In this document: positions 27,391-36,000 of the stretch, in pieces
How the letters are laid out: every line of letters starts with the position of its first letter
How positions within the stretch are numbered: position 1 is the first letter of the stretch
From: Ignavibacteria bacterium
GTDB lineage: Bacteria > Bacteroidota > Ignavibacteria > Ignavibacteriales > Ignavibacteriaceae
NCBI GenBank assembly: GCA_030684555.1
Contig: JAUXVN010000043.1
Location: 22,628 to 86,627 of the forward strand
Length of the DNA: 64,000 bases
Reading direction: 5' to 3'
Notes under the pieces: generated by a model
Told to the model about the DNA's origin: nothing
What the model saw: the letters and a program-made list of their open reading frames with translations, nothing else
The model's database searches: none
Made by a program: the position numbers and the translations under genes

Positions 27391-28050
27391 ATGACTTCAA
27401 CAGCATTATTCAGAAAAGATTTAGCTTCAGAAATAAGAACGCGTTATGCTATCAACTCACTTGTAATGTTTATTATAGTAACAATTAGTGTCATTCTTTT
27501 TTCTATCGGAAATGAAAAGATAAGCGATTATCTTTCGGGCGGTCTCTTTTGGGTCGTAGTCTTTTTTACGGCAATGTCGGGACTATCAAGAGCATTTGTT
27601 TCGGAAGAAGAAAGAGGGACATCATTACTTCTTCAATTGATAGCTTCACCATCTACAGTTTTTTCGGGTAAGCTTATATTTAATTTGATATTAGTTTTTT
27701 CAATGAATGTCGTAATAGCAAATTTGTACACGGCACTTTTTGAAGCCTTCGTTATAAAAAATCTTCTTCTCTTTTCAGCAGCTTTTTTATTCGGAAGTAT
27801 TGGAATTGCAATTTCATCAACTGTAATTGCTGCAATAATAGCGAAAGCAGGCTCAAAAGGAACTTTATATCCGGTTTTATCGTTCCCAATTTTATTACCG
27901 TTAATTTTAATATTAATCGAATTAACAAAAATGTCGATGGATGGCACAACATTTGAAGAAGGTATGATTGAAGTTGCAGTACTTATATGTTACGATGTGA
28001 TAATGATTTCAGCCTCTTATTTATTATTTGATTTTATATGGAAAGATTAG
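27391..28050 (+). CDS. ccmB: Heme exporter membrane protein CcmB
   Basis: Membrane partner of CcmA. From the ATG at 27391 (MTSTALFRKDLASEIRTRYA) the 219-residue protein has six hydrophobic helices and the FVSEEERGTSLLLQLIASP loop typical of CcmB. The frame is open further upstream but would overlap ccmA. Twenty bases separate it from ccmA. Confidence 0.92.
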   Translation: MTSTALFRKDLASEIRTRYAINSLVMFIIVTISVILFSIGNEKISDYLSGGLFWVVVFFTAMSGLSRAFVSEEERGTSLLLQLIASPSTVFSGKLIFNLILVFSMNVVIANLYTALFEAFVIKNLLLFSAAFLFGSIGIAISSTVIAAIIAKAGSKGTLYPVLSFPILLPLILILIELTKMSMDGTTFEEGMIEVAVLICYDVIMISASYLLFDFIWKD

Positions 28051-28080
28051 CAATTTTCAACAATTAACAACTAAAAATTT

Positions 28081-28779
28081 ATGATCTGGCAAATACTACT
28101 TTTTTTTATTATAGCGTTCGTTTCAGTGGCGGGAATAGCCTTTCCTATTGTAGAGAATCCGATTCATTGGTATGAATTCCCTTTGATTCCAGGACTTGAA
28201 GAAAATGCAAAAATAATTTTCTTTCATGTACCAACATCATGGTTGACGGTTATAGCGTTTTTTATGTCAACAATATTCAGTATAAAATATCTTCGCAAAA
28301 AAGATTTAGTAGATGATGCAAAAGCTCATACAGCTGCACAACTCGGGATGATTTTCTGTATACTTGCAACGGTTACCGGTGCGGTATGGGCAAAATTTGC
28401 ATGGGGTTCATTCTGGAGCTGGGATCCACGTCAAACAAGTATTTTTGCTTTACTTTTAATTTATGGAGCATTATTCGCACTTCGTTCAGCGGTTGAGCAG
28501 GAAGAAAAAAGAGCAACTCTTGCTTCTGTATATTCGATAATTGCATTTGTTACAGTACCGTTTTTTATTTTCATCATGCCGAGAATTATGAAAGGTCTCC
28601 ATCCAGGCTCTGCTGACGATACACATTCCGGTCCGGTTGTAGATTTCAAAATGAATTCGAATATGTTATTAATATTTTATTTATCGCTCTTTGGTTTTAC
28701 CATCCTTTACTACTGGATGTGGAAGGTTGGTTATAAATCATTGATTTACAAAGACAAGTTGGACAAACAAATTAAATAG
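28081..28779 (+). CDS. ccmC: Heme handling protein CcmC
   Basis: Membrane protein that presents heme to CcmE. The 232 residues have six helices and the tryptophan-rich WWD-type periplasmic motif WGSFWSWDPRQTS (about 116-128). Candidate heme-ligand histidines lie in IFFHVPTSW (about residue 50) and in the loop GLHPGSADDTHSGP (about 177-190). It is thirty bases after ccmB and followed 8 bases later by the tiny ccmD. Confidence 0.95.
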   Translation: MIWQILLFFIIAFVSVAGIAFPIVENPIHWYEFPLIPGLEENAKIIFFHVPTSWLTVIAFFMSTIFSIKYLRKKDLVDDAKAHTAAQLGMIFCILATVTGAVWAKFAWGSFWSWDPRQTSIFALLLIYGALFALRSAVEQEEKRATLASVYSIIAFVTVPFFIFIMPRIMKGLHPGSADDTHSGPVVDFKMNSNMLLIFYLSLFGFTILYYWMWKVGYKSLIYKDKLDKQIK

Positions 28780-28787
28780 AGGTTATT

Positions 28788-28940
28788 TTGGAAGGTTTAT
28801 CATCATTTTTGGCAACTAACGCAATCTATGTGGTTTTAATTATTGTTTTGATTGTATGGGCCGGTGTGTTTGGTTATTTATATATGCTTGATAAAAGATT
28901 GAAAAATATAGAAGATGAAATGAAAGGAGAAAAAAAATGA
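28788..28940 (+). CDS. ccmD: CcmD-like small membrane protein (50 aa)
   Basis: A TTG at 28788, preceded by AGAGG, opens a 50-residue frame with one hydrophobic helix (about 11-33, NAIYVVLIIVLIVWAGVFGY) followed by a charged tail (LDKRLKNIEDEMKGEKK). Its size, single helix and place between ccmC and ccmE match the CcmD family, which stabilises the CcmABC-CcmE complex. The stop overlaps the ccmE start (ATGA). Confidence 0.85.
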   Translation: MEGLSSFLATNAIYVVLIIVLIVWAGVFGYLYMLDKRLKNIEDEMKGEKK

Positions 28941-29326
28941 AAAGTAAATATATATTCGGTGGAGTTATAGTAACTGTTTTTTTATCGCTAATGATTTATT
29001 TGTTTACACAAAGCAACATCCAGTATGAAAGTGACTTTCAAAAAATAATGGAAAAAGAACGTGTTGTAAAAGCAACCGGCAGCTGGGTTAAAGAAAAAAG
29101 TTATAAAATCGATAACGAAAATAGAACATTCACATTTTATTTAACCGATGACAAGGGTCATCAAATGAAAGTTGTCTATGATGGTTCTATTCCAAATAAT
29201 TTCGAAATAGCAACCAGCATGGTTGTAACCGGACAATATAAAGACGGTTATTTTCATGCGAAAGACATTTTAACAAAATGCCCATCCAAATATCAAGATC
29301 AACCATCAGAATCAGCCTCTTCATAA
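28937..29326 (+). CDS. ccmE: Heme chaperone CcmE with CxxxY motif
   Basis: Periplasmic heme carrier, anchored by one helix (about 5-24), with an OB-fold domain (about 45-115). In most CcmE proteins the covalent heme ligand is the histidine of HxxxY near the C-terminus; here the equivalent segment is DILTKCPSKYQD, a CxxxY motif. This variant is known from some sulfate reducers and archaea, where it goes with loss of CcmG and CcmH. Neither of those is in this cluster. The length of 129 residues is normal. Confidence 0.92.
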   Translation: MKSKYIFGGVIVTVFLSLMIYLFTQSNIQYESDFQKIMEKERVVKATGSWVKEKSYKIDNENRTFTFYLTDDKGHQMKVVYDGSIPNNFEIATSMVVTGQYKDGYFHAKDILTKCPSKYQDQPSESASS

Positions 29327-29363
29327 TAGATGCTGAATAATATAAATTGGAGGAGTTTCAATA

Positions 29364-31766
29364 ATGGCAGGTAGTATTCTACTAACTTTAGCGTTGGTGT
29401 TTAGCCTCTTCTCGATGATAATGTATTTTTTTACATTTAGAGGATCGAAAAACACTATAAATCTTGCGCGCATTTCTTATCATGGAATGGCTATGCTTGT
29501 AATAGTAGCATCGGCATATCTATTGTATCTAATATTATCACATCAATATCAGTTTAAATATGTTTATAGTTACAGCAACAGCGATCTTCCTCTTGGATTT
29601 TTAATCTCTACTTTCTGGGCCGGACAAGAAGGAAGTTTCATGCTTTGGTTGTTGTTGACTTCGATAATCGGAGTTTTTCTTCAATCATATACTTCAAAAC
29701 GAGGCGACCTCGAACAGCGGGTAATGTCAGTTTTTGCTTTGGCAACAACATTTCTTTTGGCAATGGTTTCGCCGGTTCTTAAAAACCCTTTTGAATATAT
29801 TTGGATTCATCCAATATTTCTTGATATAAAAAGTATAGCACCGGCTTTCCTAAACTTACCGTTTATTCAAAATTTCTTATTCAGTGATCCATCAAGCGGA
29901 CAAAATTTTGTTAAAATGAATACTGACTTATATTCAGCATTAACAACTGCAGGAATATCGGTTAACGATTTTATTATTCACGGTAAAGGATTAAATCCGC
30001 TACTCCAAAATTTCTGGATGCAAATTCATCCTCCTATTTTGTTTATCGGTTTTTCTATGGCAACTGTTCCTTTCGCATTTGCTATCGCCGCTTTGATGAA
30101 AGACGATTATAAAGATTGGGTACGCCAATCCTTCCCTTGGGTTGCGGCAGGTGCCGGTATTCTTGGACTTGGAATTATGCTTGGTGGTTACTGGGCTTAT
30201 GGAATCCTTGGATGGGGTGGTTATTGGGCTTGGGATCCGGTTGAAAATTCAAGTCTTGTTCCATGGATTGTGAGTGTAGCCGCCATTCATACAATGCTTG
30301 TTCAAAGAAAAACTCAAGCAAAAGGAGATGGAATCGGTAAGTTTGCTAAAACGAATTTGATACTTTCAATAATGGTCTATGTACTTGTTATTTACAGTAC
30401 ATTTTTGACAAGAAGCGGGATATTAGGCGATGCTTCCGTTCACTCTTTCGTTGATCCCGGAACTGTGGTTTATCTCTTTTTAGTAATCTTCATCTCTACA
30501 TTTATTTTATTAGGCGTTGGAATGATAGCCTTCAGATGGAAATCTCTTAATGAACAGAGTGATTATCAGGAGGGATTGCTATCGAGAGAGTTAGCATTAT
30601 TTACCGCCTCAGTTGCACTTGGTGCCTCGGCAATAATTGTTTTGGTTGGAACGTCAGCTCCGATTTTCCATCAATCAGTTGATACAGTTTTCTATAATGA
30701 AATGCATGTTCCGTTAGCAATAATAATCGGTCTATTAAATGGTCTTAGTCTACTATTAAAATGGAAACATACTGAGGGAAATGAGATAATAAAAAAATCA
30801 CGTTTTTCAATTATTGCAACTGTTCTTTTTACTCTGTTAGTTGTTGTTTTTGGAGAAGTGCACAATATAATGATGATTTTGTTAGCCTTCTCTGCTGCAT
30901 TCACATTATTTGTTAATGGTGAAATTGCATATAAAATAATTCGCGGTAACAGAAAAATGCTTGGGGCATATATAACTCACATGGCATTTGCGATATTTAT
31001 TCTTGGTGTAATCGGTTCATCTGCATATAGTGAGCAAAAAGATATTAATCTTATTAAAGGTGAAACTCAGGAACTTTTCGGTTATAAAATTAAATTTACC
31101 GGTTATCAGCCTTTTCAAAATGACAAAAAATATTATTTTAATATTGATGTTGAAGATGGTGGTAAAGAATATCAAATTAGACCTGTCATGTATGTTAGTG
31201 ATTTTAACATGGGATTAATGAGAGAACCTGATATTCTTAATGGCTGGATTCGCGATTTCTATATTTCTCCTTCAGGTTATGAAGATGGTTCTCAGGCAGA
31301 CGGAGGACATTCCGATGTTATCTCTCTCGGTGAAGGTGAAGTTGCTGATTTCCATGGCGCAAAAATAATGTATAAGGAATTTACCAAACCCGACATGCAG
31401 GCAATGATGGCGGGTAACGATTTCAAAATGGGAGCTAATTTAGTTGTTGAAAAAGATGGTAAAACTTATCAAACAGAATCATATATGCAGAGTGTAGGTG
31501 GTCAGATAAGTTATGTAGAAGCTGACATAAAAGAAATTGGAATCAAATTAGTTATTGGTAAAATTGACCCGATGAGCCGTAAAGCGGAATTTACAGTAAC
31601 TGAGGCTGAGGATGGTGTCAGCCATTCAGTTAAACCGGCGAAAGAAGTTCTCTCAGTTACAGCAAGCATCAAACCGTTTGTAAATTTAGTATGGATTGGT
31701 GTTCTCGGTATGTTTGTTGGATTTGTTTTATCTACAATGAGACGATTGAAAGAATCAAGTCTCTAA
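29364..31766 (+). CDS. ccmF: Cytochrome c heme lyase subunit CcmF
   Basis: Large membrane protein that attaches heme to apocytochrome c. The 800 residues carry about fifteen helices, WAGQEGSFMLW (about 86-96) and the WWD motif WGGYWAWDPVENSSLVPW (about 284-301). The last 200 residues contain a periplasmic domain (about 575-770) and a final helix; the protein is longer than the roughly 650 residues of the enterobacterial form. A GGAGG site precedes the ATG. It is the last ccm gene, ending at a strong terminator. Confidence 0.95.
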   Translation: MAGSILLTLALVFSLFSMIMYFFTFRGSKNTINLARISYHGMAMLVIVASAYLLYLILSHQYQFKYVYSYSNSDLPLGFLISTFWAGQEGSFMLWLLLTSIIGVFLQSYTSKRGDLEQRVMSVFALATTFLLAMVSPVLKNPFEYIWIHPIFLDIKSIAPAFLNLPFIQNFLFSDPSSGQNFVKMNTDLYSALTTAGISVNDFIIHGKGLNPLLQNFWMQIHPPILFIGFSMATVPFAFAIAALMKDDYKDWVRQSFPWVAAGAGILGLGIMLGGYWAYGILGWGGYWAWDPVENSSLVPWIVSVAAIHTMLVQRKTQAKGDGIGKFAKTNLILSIMVYVLVIYSTFLTRSGILGDASVHSFVDPGTVVYLFLVIFISTFILLGVGMIAFRWKSLNEQSDYQEGLLSRELALFTASVALGASAIIVLVGTSAPIFHQSVDTVFYNEMHVPLAIIIGLLNGLSLLLKWKHTEGNEIIKKSRFSIIATVLFTLLVVVFGEVHNIMMILLAFSAAFTLFVNGEIAYKIIRGNRKMLGAYITHMAFAIFILGVIGSSAYSEQKDINLIKGETQELFGYKIKFTGYQPFQNDKKYYFNIDVEDGGKEYQIRPVMYVSDFNMGLMREPDILNGWIRDFYISPSGYEDGSQADGGHSDVISLGEGEVADFHGAKIMYKEFTKPDMQAMMAGNDFKMGANLVVEKDGKTYQTESYMQSVGGQISYVEADIKEIGIKLVIGKIDPMSRKAEFTVTEAEDGVSHSVKPAKEVLSVTASIKPFVNLVWIGVLGMFVGFVLSTMRRLKESSL

Positions 31767-31791
31767 GAACGGTAACATGAATTGTTTATAT

Positions 31792-31814
31792 AAACCCGCA
31801 GTTATTGCGGGTTT
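31792..31814 (+). terminator. Rho-independent terminator after ccm operon
   Basis: Stem AAACCCGCA / TGCGGGTTT with loop GTTAT, followed by TTTT. It lies 26 bases after the ccmF stop and closes the long bamD-ccmF run. Confidence 0.88.
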
Positions 31815-31893
31815 TTTATTTTCATCCTTAATTTGGTATTATATTTTTCACTATTTTTGGATGCAAATTTTAATAAATAAAACAGAAATAGTT

Positions 31894-32511
31894 ATGTTTA
31901 GCAAACTGCTCCCTAAAGAAGAAAAATATTTTGATGATTTTAATGATATGATTGGAGTCTGTCAAAATATGGCTTCGATTACTCATGAATTATTTTCTAA
32001 CACACTTTATGACCCCTTACTTTTACTAAAGCTTAAACCATTCGAAAATCGGGGAGATGAAATTTCTTTCCGTGTGGTTAAACGTCTTAACAAATCATTT
32101 ATTACTCCCTTCGACAGGGAAGACATTTTTACACTGATAAAAAAACTTGACGATATTTGTGATATTTTGTTAGCCGCTGCGATACGTCTTGAGGTTTTTA
32201 ACATCACCGAAAAAGTGCCGATGGCAGACGGCATTACTTCAATAATAGTTGCTCAAATAAAGGAACTCGAAATCGCAATAACAGATTTGAGGAGTAAAGA
32301 TTCAAAGTTTAACGAATGTAAAGCGGTAAAAGATTTAGAATCCGAAGCAGATAATCTTTATCGACAAGGGTTAACATTTATTTTCAACGAAGAAAAAGAT
32401 GTTTTAAAAGTTATCAAGTATAAAGAAATTCTTGATCTGTTAGAAAATGTATCTGATAAATGTCAGGCAGTAGCAAATGTAATAATCTCGATATTTTTAA
32501 AATCATCTTAA
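31894..32511 (+). CDS. DUF47 (PhoU-like) phosphate transport accessory protein
   Basis: A 205-residue all-helical soluble protein of the DUF47/PhoU-like family: MFSKLLPKEEKYFDDFNDM start, an FENRGDEISFRVVKRLNKSFITPFDREDI segment with the characteristic acidic metal-binding positions, and ADNLYRQGL near residue 155. Such proteins regulate the adjacent low-affinity phosphate transporter. The start chosen is the ATG at 31894; the open frame upstream runs through the terminator. It is four bases from pit, so co-translated. Confidence 0.9.
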   Translation: MFSKLLPKEEKYFDDFNDMIGVCQNMASITHELFSNTLYDPLLLLKLKPFENRGDEISFRVVKRLNKSFITPFDREDIFTLIKKLDDICDILLAAAIRLEVFNITEKVPMADGITSIIVAQIKELEIAITDLRSKDSKFNECKAVKDLESEADNLYRQGLTFIFNEEKDVLKVIKYKEILDLLENVSDKCQAVANVIISIFLKSS

Positions 32512-32515
32512 TTCT

Positions 32516-33529
32516 ATGGATTACCAGATTTTTATTTTCCCTGTAATAATTATCACATTTGCCCTGATTTTTGACTTTTATAACGGGATGAATGATGCCG
32601 CAAATGCAATAGCAACAGTTGTTTCAACCAAAGTTCTTACTCCTTTGCAAGCAGTTACTTTCGCAGCTTTTTTTAATTTTGTTGCTGCATTTCTTTTCCC
32701 TGCCGCTGTAGCATTAACAATCGGGAAAGGTTTAGTTGATGTAAGAATTGTGGATAACATTATGATAATGTCCGGGCTTATTGGTGCCATAGTAGTAACG
32801 GGAGGGGCAACTCATTTTGGTATGCCTATAAGTGCTTCACATGCAATTATCGGCGGTTATGTTGGTGCCGCATTTACAAAAGCAGGACTTCCTGCAATTA
32901 TTCTAAGTGGATTTGTTAAAATTTCCATCTTTATTTTCGTAGCACCACTTCTTGGATTTTTATTTGCATACATTTTTTCGGTAATTACCCTTTGGGTTGT
33001 AAAAGATAAACAACCGAGAAAAGTAGACAAACAGTTTAGAAAACTTCAATTAGTTTCAGCAGCTGCATATAGTTTGAGTCATGGTTCAAATGATGCTCAG
33101 AAAACAATGGGAATTATCACTGCTATTTTAATTGCAAATCAATTCATACCGTCAGATATTTCTCGTCCCCCGTATTGGGTAATTTTAGCGAGTCACTCTA
33201 TGATAGCAATCGGTACACTTCTTGGCGGTTGGAAAGTTATTAAAACTTTGGGAATGAAAATGACAAAAATCACTCCCTTTGGTGGATTTAGTGCTGAAAC
33301 CTCTGCAGGTTTAACTATCATAACTGCAACAATTTTAGGAATTCCTGTTAGTACAACTCATACCATAACAGGAGCAATAATTGGCGTAGGGTCAATAAAG
33401 GGACTTTCTGCAGTTAGATGGGGTGTTGCTAAAAACATTTTGTGGGCATGGATATTAACCATTCCACTTTCAGGTTTTGCAGCAGCAGTTACCTACTTAA
33501 TTTCTTCGTACATAGTTACGATAATATAA
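32516..33529 (+). CDS. pit: Low-affinity inorganic phosphate transporter Pit
   Basis: Inner-membrane phosphate:cation symporter of the PiT family, 337 residues with about ten helices. The duplicated PHO4 signature is visible: FDFYNGMNDAANAIATVVST (about 20-39) in the first half and AAAYSLSHGSNDAQKTMGI (about 183-201) in the second. The central hydrophilic loop (about 160-180, KDKQPRKVDKQFRK) is basic. It follows its DUF47 partner directly. Confidence 0.95.
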   Translation: MDYQIFIFPVIIITFALIFDFYNGMNDAANAIATVVSTKVLTPLQAVTFAAFFNFVAAFLFPAAVALTIGKGLVDVRIVDNIMIMSGLIGAIVVTGGATHFGMPISASHAIIGGYVGAAFTKAGLPAIILSGFVKISIFIFVAPLLGFLFAYIFSVITLWVVKDKQPRKVDKQFRKLQLVSAAAYSLSHGSNDAQKTMGIITAILIANQFIPSDISRPPYWVILASHSMIAIGTLLGGWKVIKTLGMKMTKITPFGGFSAETSAGLTIITATILGIPVSTTHTITGAIIGVGSIKGLSAVRWGVAKNILWAWILTIPLSGFAAAVTYLISSYIVTII

Positions 33530-33564
33530 TTAAAAATAATTTTACATATTTTATTAGAATTCAA

Positions 33565-34959
33565 ATGAGATTACAATTAATTAGTTTTTACCTGCTTGTC
33601 ATTATTGGGGTAGCGTTCCCCAATAGTATAAATATAAAATCAATCGAAATAAATAAGAAAGAAGTTTCTGTTAATGATTGGAAATCACTTTCTCTAACTG
33701 TTCAAGATGAAATTACTTTTTTTATTGATTTATCGATGATTGAAAATAGAGATGCAGTTCAATTCAAAGTTTATCTTAATGCCTTACCTATTCCAAATGA
33801 AGTTGATGTTAACGGAGATGCCAGCGTTAGATTTAATTCTCTTACCGAAGATGTTTATATCTTTAAGGTAGTTGCTTATTTGAATAACGGAAATGAGATT
33901 GAAACTCCGGCAATCAAGTTTATAGTTACAGATAAACCAATCAACAAACCGGTGAGTGCTTCCGACTCGAATAATTCAAATTACATCTACGTGTTTGGGG
34001 TTATTATTATCTTAATCTTTTTGGCTGTATGGTTTTTATTAAAAGCGCGTAAAGCAGATGTTAAAATTGCAAACGTCAGAAATGAGAAAGATGAGGTAGA
34101 TAAAAGAATATCTTCATTGTATAGCGAACTTAAAAAGGAAAAAGATGAGAACCACTTTTTACAAAAACAGATTCTTGACCTAAAATCAGACATCGAGAAC
34201 CTAGAGAAATCAAATGAAGAACTTTTAGTCCAAAATGAACGATTAGAAAACAGTAAACAGCAATTAAGTGAATTGCAGGCAGAAAAAGAAAAACTGTTTG
34301 CTATAACTTTACACGATATAAAAAATCCCGCATCAGCAATTAACGGTTATATAGATTTGCTAAATAGATATGATTTTAATGCAATTGAACAACAGGATAT
34401 TCTGCAATCATTAGCTGCAAGTTCGATGCAAATTATAAGTCTCTCGCAAAAAATGAGTCGTGTTTTAGTTGCAAAGAAAAAAGAAGAGGCAGATGAATTA
34501 AATTTAAACAGTGCTTCATTAAAAGTAATTATTGATCAAGTATGTAAGCGCAATTATGCTTATGCCAAGAATAAAAATGTTGAGTTAATTAATAATGCAT
34601 CACTCCATACACCTGATATTAATGTTGATCCACTCAAAATCGATGAGGCTCTTGATAACTATGTAAGTAATGCAATTAAGTTTTCTCCTGAAAATGCAGT
34701 TGTTAAAGTAAGTTCTTATTTTAGTGAGAAAAAAGTTTTTGTGGAAGTTACAGATAATGGTCCCGGTTTAACTAAGTGGGATTCAGAAAATGCTTTTCAA
34801 AAAGGAAAAACATTAAGCGCTAAACCAACCGGTGGTGAATCAAGTACAGGTATGGGGCTCTGGATTGTTAAACAAATTGTTGAACAACATGAAGGGGAAG
34901 TTTGGGTCAAAAGTAAAGTCGGTTATGGAGCCACTTTCGGATTCAATCTGCCAATCTAA
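33565..34959 (+). CDS. Sensor histidine kinase
   Basis: A 464-residue membrane sensor. An N-terminal helix (about 1-18) is followed by a periplasmic beta domain (about 20-135), a transmembrane helix (about 141-160), a long coiled coil (about 170-240), a phosphoacceptor region with LHDIKNPASAINGY (histidine at residue 250) and an ATPase domain: N box NYVSNAIKFSPEN, G1 DNGPGL, G2 TGMGLWIVKQI. The start chosen is the ATG at 33565; upstream frame overlaps pit. No response regulator is adjacent, so it is an orphan kinase; its place behind pit hints at, but does not show, a link to phosphate. Confidence 0.88.
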   Translation: MRLQLISFYLLVIIGVAFPNSINIKSIEINKKEVSVNDWKSLSLTVQDEITFFIDLSMIENRDAVQFKVYLNALPIPNEVDVNGDASVRFNSLTEDVYIFKVVAYLNNGNEIETPAIKFIVTDKPINKPVSASDSNNSNYIYVFGVIIILIFLAVWFLLKARKADVKIANVRNEKDEVDKRISSLYSELKKEKDENHFLQKQILDLKSDIENLEKSNEELLVQNERLENSKQQLSELQAEKEKLFAITLHDIKNPASAINGYIDLLNRYDFNAIEQQDILQSLAASSMQIISLSQKMSRVLVAKKKEEADELNLNSASLKVIIDQVCKRNYAYAKNKNVELINNASLHTPDINVDPLKIDEALDNYVSNAIKFSPENAVVKVSSYFSEKKVFVEVTDNGPGLTKWDSENAFQKGKTLSAKPTGGESSTGMGLWIVKQIVEQHEGEVWVKSKVGYGATFGFNLPI

Positions 34960-35136
34960 CTCTTCAGAAAATATTTAGAATAAGAAAGGGGAGTCACAGT
35001 CAAAAATTCCGGTATAAGGGATAACTAAAGTATTTATTAATAATTTTTGTGGAGTTACCCCATTAAAGCCAGAAAGAATTTTCGCTACGCACTTTGTGAC
35101 TTTACGGTTATTTAAACAGCCAAGCAACGCTAAGTT

Positions 35137-35889
35137 TTATTTCAAACCCACTCTACGAGTTCTACTTTTAGGATATTCATCCCATACCCGCCCTTCAAAC
35201 AAACGACCGTTAACTTTCTTATTTCTCTTAACCTCATCAGCCCCCCAGGTTCCCCACTGCTTAAAGAAGAACGCCACTTTTTGTTCCTTACATTGTTGAA
35301 ATATTCCATCAACCCATTCCTTTTTGATTGGTCTGGCTTGCCGTCCCGATTCTCCCCCGACAATAGCCCAATGAATACCGCCTAGATTAACTTCTCCAAC
35401 ATCACCTATTAACGGCTCGAATGAAATAAACCTGATATTCGTTTTAATTTTCCTCAAAGTAGAAATTCTTTTCTTGAATGTTGCGCTCTCAACACTTACC
35501 CCAAGCCAAACATTTTTCGGGGCTTCATTCTTAGAAAAATAGTCCAACATATTTTTATCTCTTTTAGTAAGAATTTGATAAATATGATGCGGAGTTTTTC
35601 TTATAACATCAAATACCATATCAAGATATTCATATGGCATCTCCTCATGAAATAAGTCGCTCATTGAATTAACAAAAAACTTAGTCGGCTTTTTAATTTT
35701 TAGTGGCTCTTCAAGTCGGTGTGGTAAAATCTTAAACAGAAATCCATCCTTATAATCAGCAGTCCCCATTGCCTTTAACCGTCTCGCAAAGCTTTCCGCA
35801 TAACAAAATTTACATCCCGAGGAAACTTTGTCACACCCGATACTCGGATTCCAAACTTTTTCTGTCCACTCTATTTTTGATTGTTTCAT
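35137..35889 (-). CDS. Phage Gp37/Gp68 family (DUF5131) protein
   Basis: A 250-residue protein that opens with IEWTEKVWNPSIGCDKVSSGCKFCYAE, the family signature with three cysteines at about 19-30 resembling a radical-SAM-type cluster site. Later family segments are FFVNSMSDLFHE, VWLGVSVES and WAIVGGESGRQARP. First described from phage genomes and often present in mobile regions; the reaction is not known. It is single, minus-strand, and divergent from the candidate RNA at 35931. Confidence 0.85.
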   Translation of the reverse strand: MKQSKIEWTEKVWNPSIGCDKVSSGCKFCYAESFARRLKAMGTADYKDGFLFKILPHRLEEPLKIKKPTKFFVNSMSDLFHEEMPYEYLDMVFDVIRKTPHHIYQILTKRDKNMLDYFSKNEAPKNVWLGVSVESATFKKRISTLRKIKTNIRFISFEPLIGDVGEVNLGGIHWAIVGGESGRQARPIKKEWVDGIFQQCKEQKVAFFFKQWGTWGADEVKRNKKVNGRLFEGRVWDEYPKSRTRRVGLK

Positions 35890-35897
35890 TTAGAATA

Positions 35898-35928
35898 TTT
35901 GATTTGTAAAGTAATTTATTTATTTTTG
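35898..35928 (+). promoter_or_regulatory. Promoter for candidate small RNA 1
   Basis: TTTG at 35898-35901, 19 bases, TATTTTTG at 35921-35928: an exact TTTG-N19-TAnnTTTG match. It directs transcription to the right, into a segment with no protein-coding frame that ends in a terminator 60 bases later. Confidence 0.65.
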
Positions 35929-35930
35929 TA

Positions 35931-36000
35931 ACAATCCAGTTCATCTGGAGGTGGAAGGACGCATGTGCCTTTGCCCCGAGCAATCGGGGTTTTTCTTTTT
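35931..36000 (+). ncRNA. Candidate structured small RNA 1, convergent with DUF3800 gene
   Basis: About 65-70 nucleotides between a canonical promoter and a terminator. Predicted elements: hairpin TCCAG-TTCAT-CTGGA (35935-35949), a purine-rich GGTGGAA linker, a small hairpin GGAC-GCAT-GTGCC with one bulge (35957-35969), then the terminator stem CCCCGA-GCAA-TCGGGG (35974-35989) with T-run 35990-36000. The T-run overlaps, on the opposite strand, the stop codon of the DUF3800 gene (35999-36001). RNA motifs associated with DUF3800 genes have been reported from comparative genomics; whether this is one of them is inference. Confidence 0.55.

Noticed and set aside
31777..31893. N-terminal extension of the DUF47 protein
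   Set aside because: It would be encoded across the ccm terminator hairpin and has no family match; ATG 31894 fits the family start.
34960..35136. Possible small RNA between the sensor kinase and the Gp37/Gp68 gene
   Set aside because: GGGGAGT and TACCCC can pair loosely, but there is no promoter, terminator or consistent fold.
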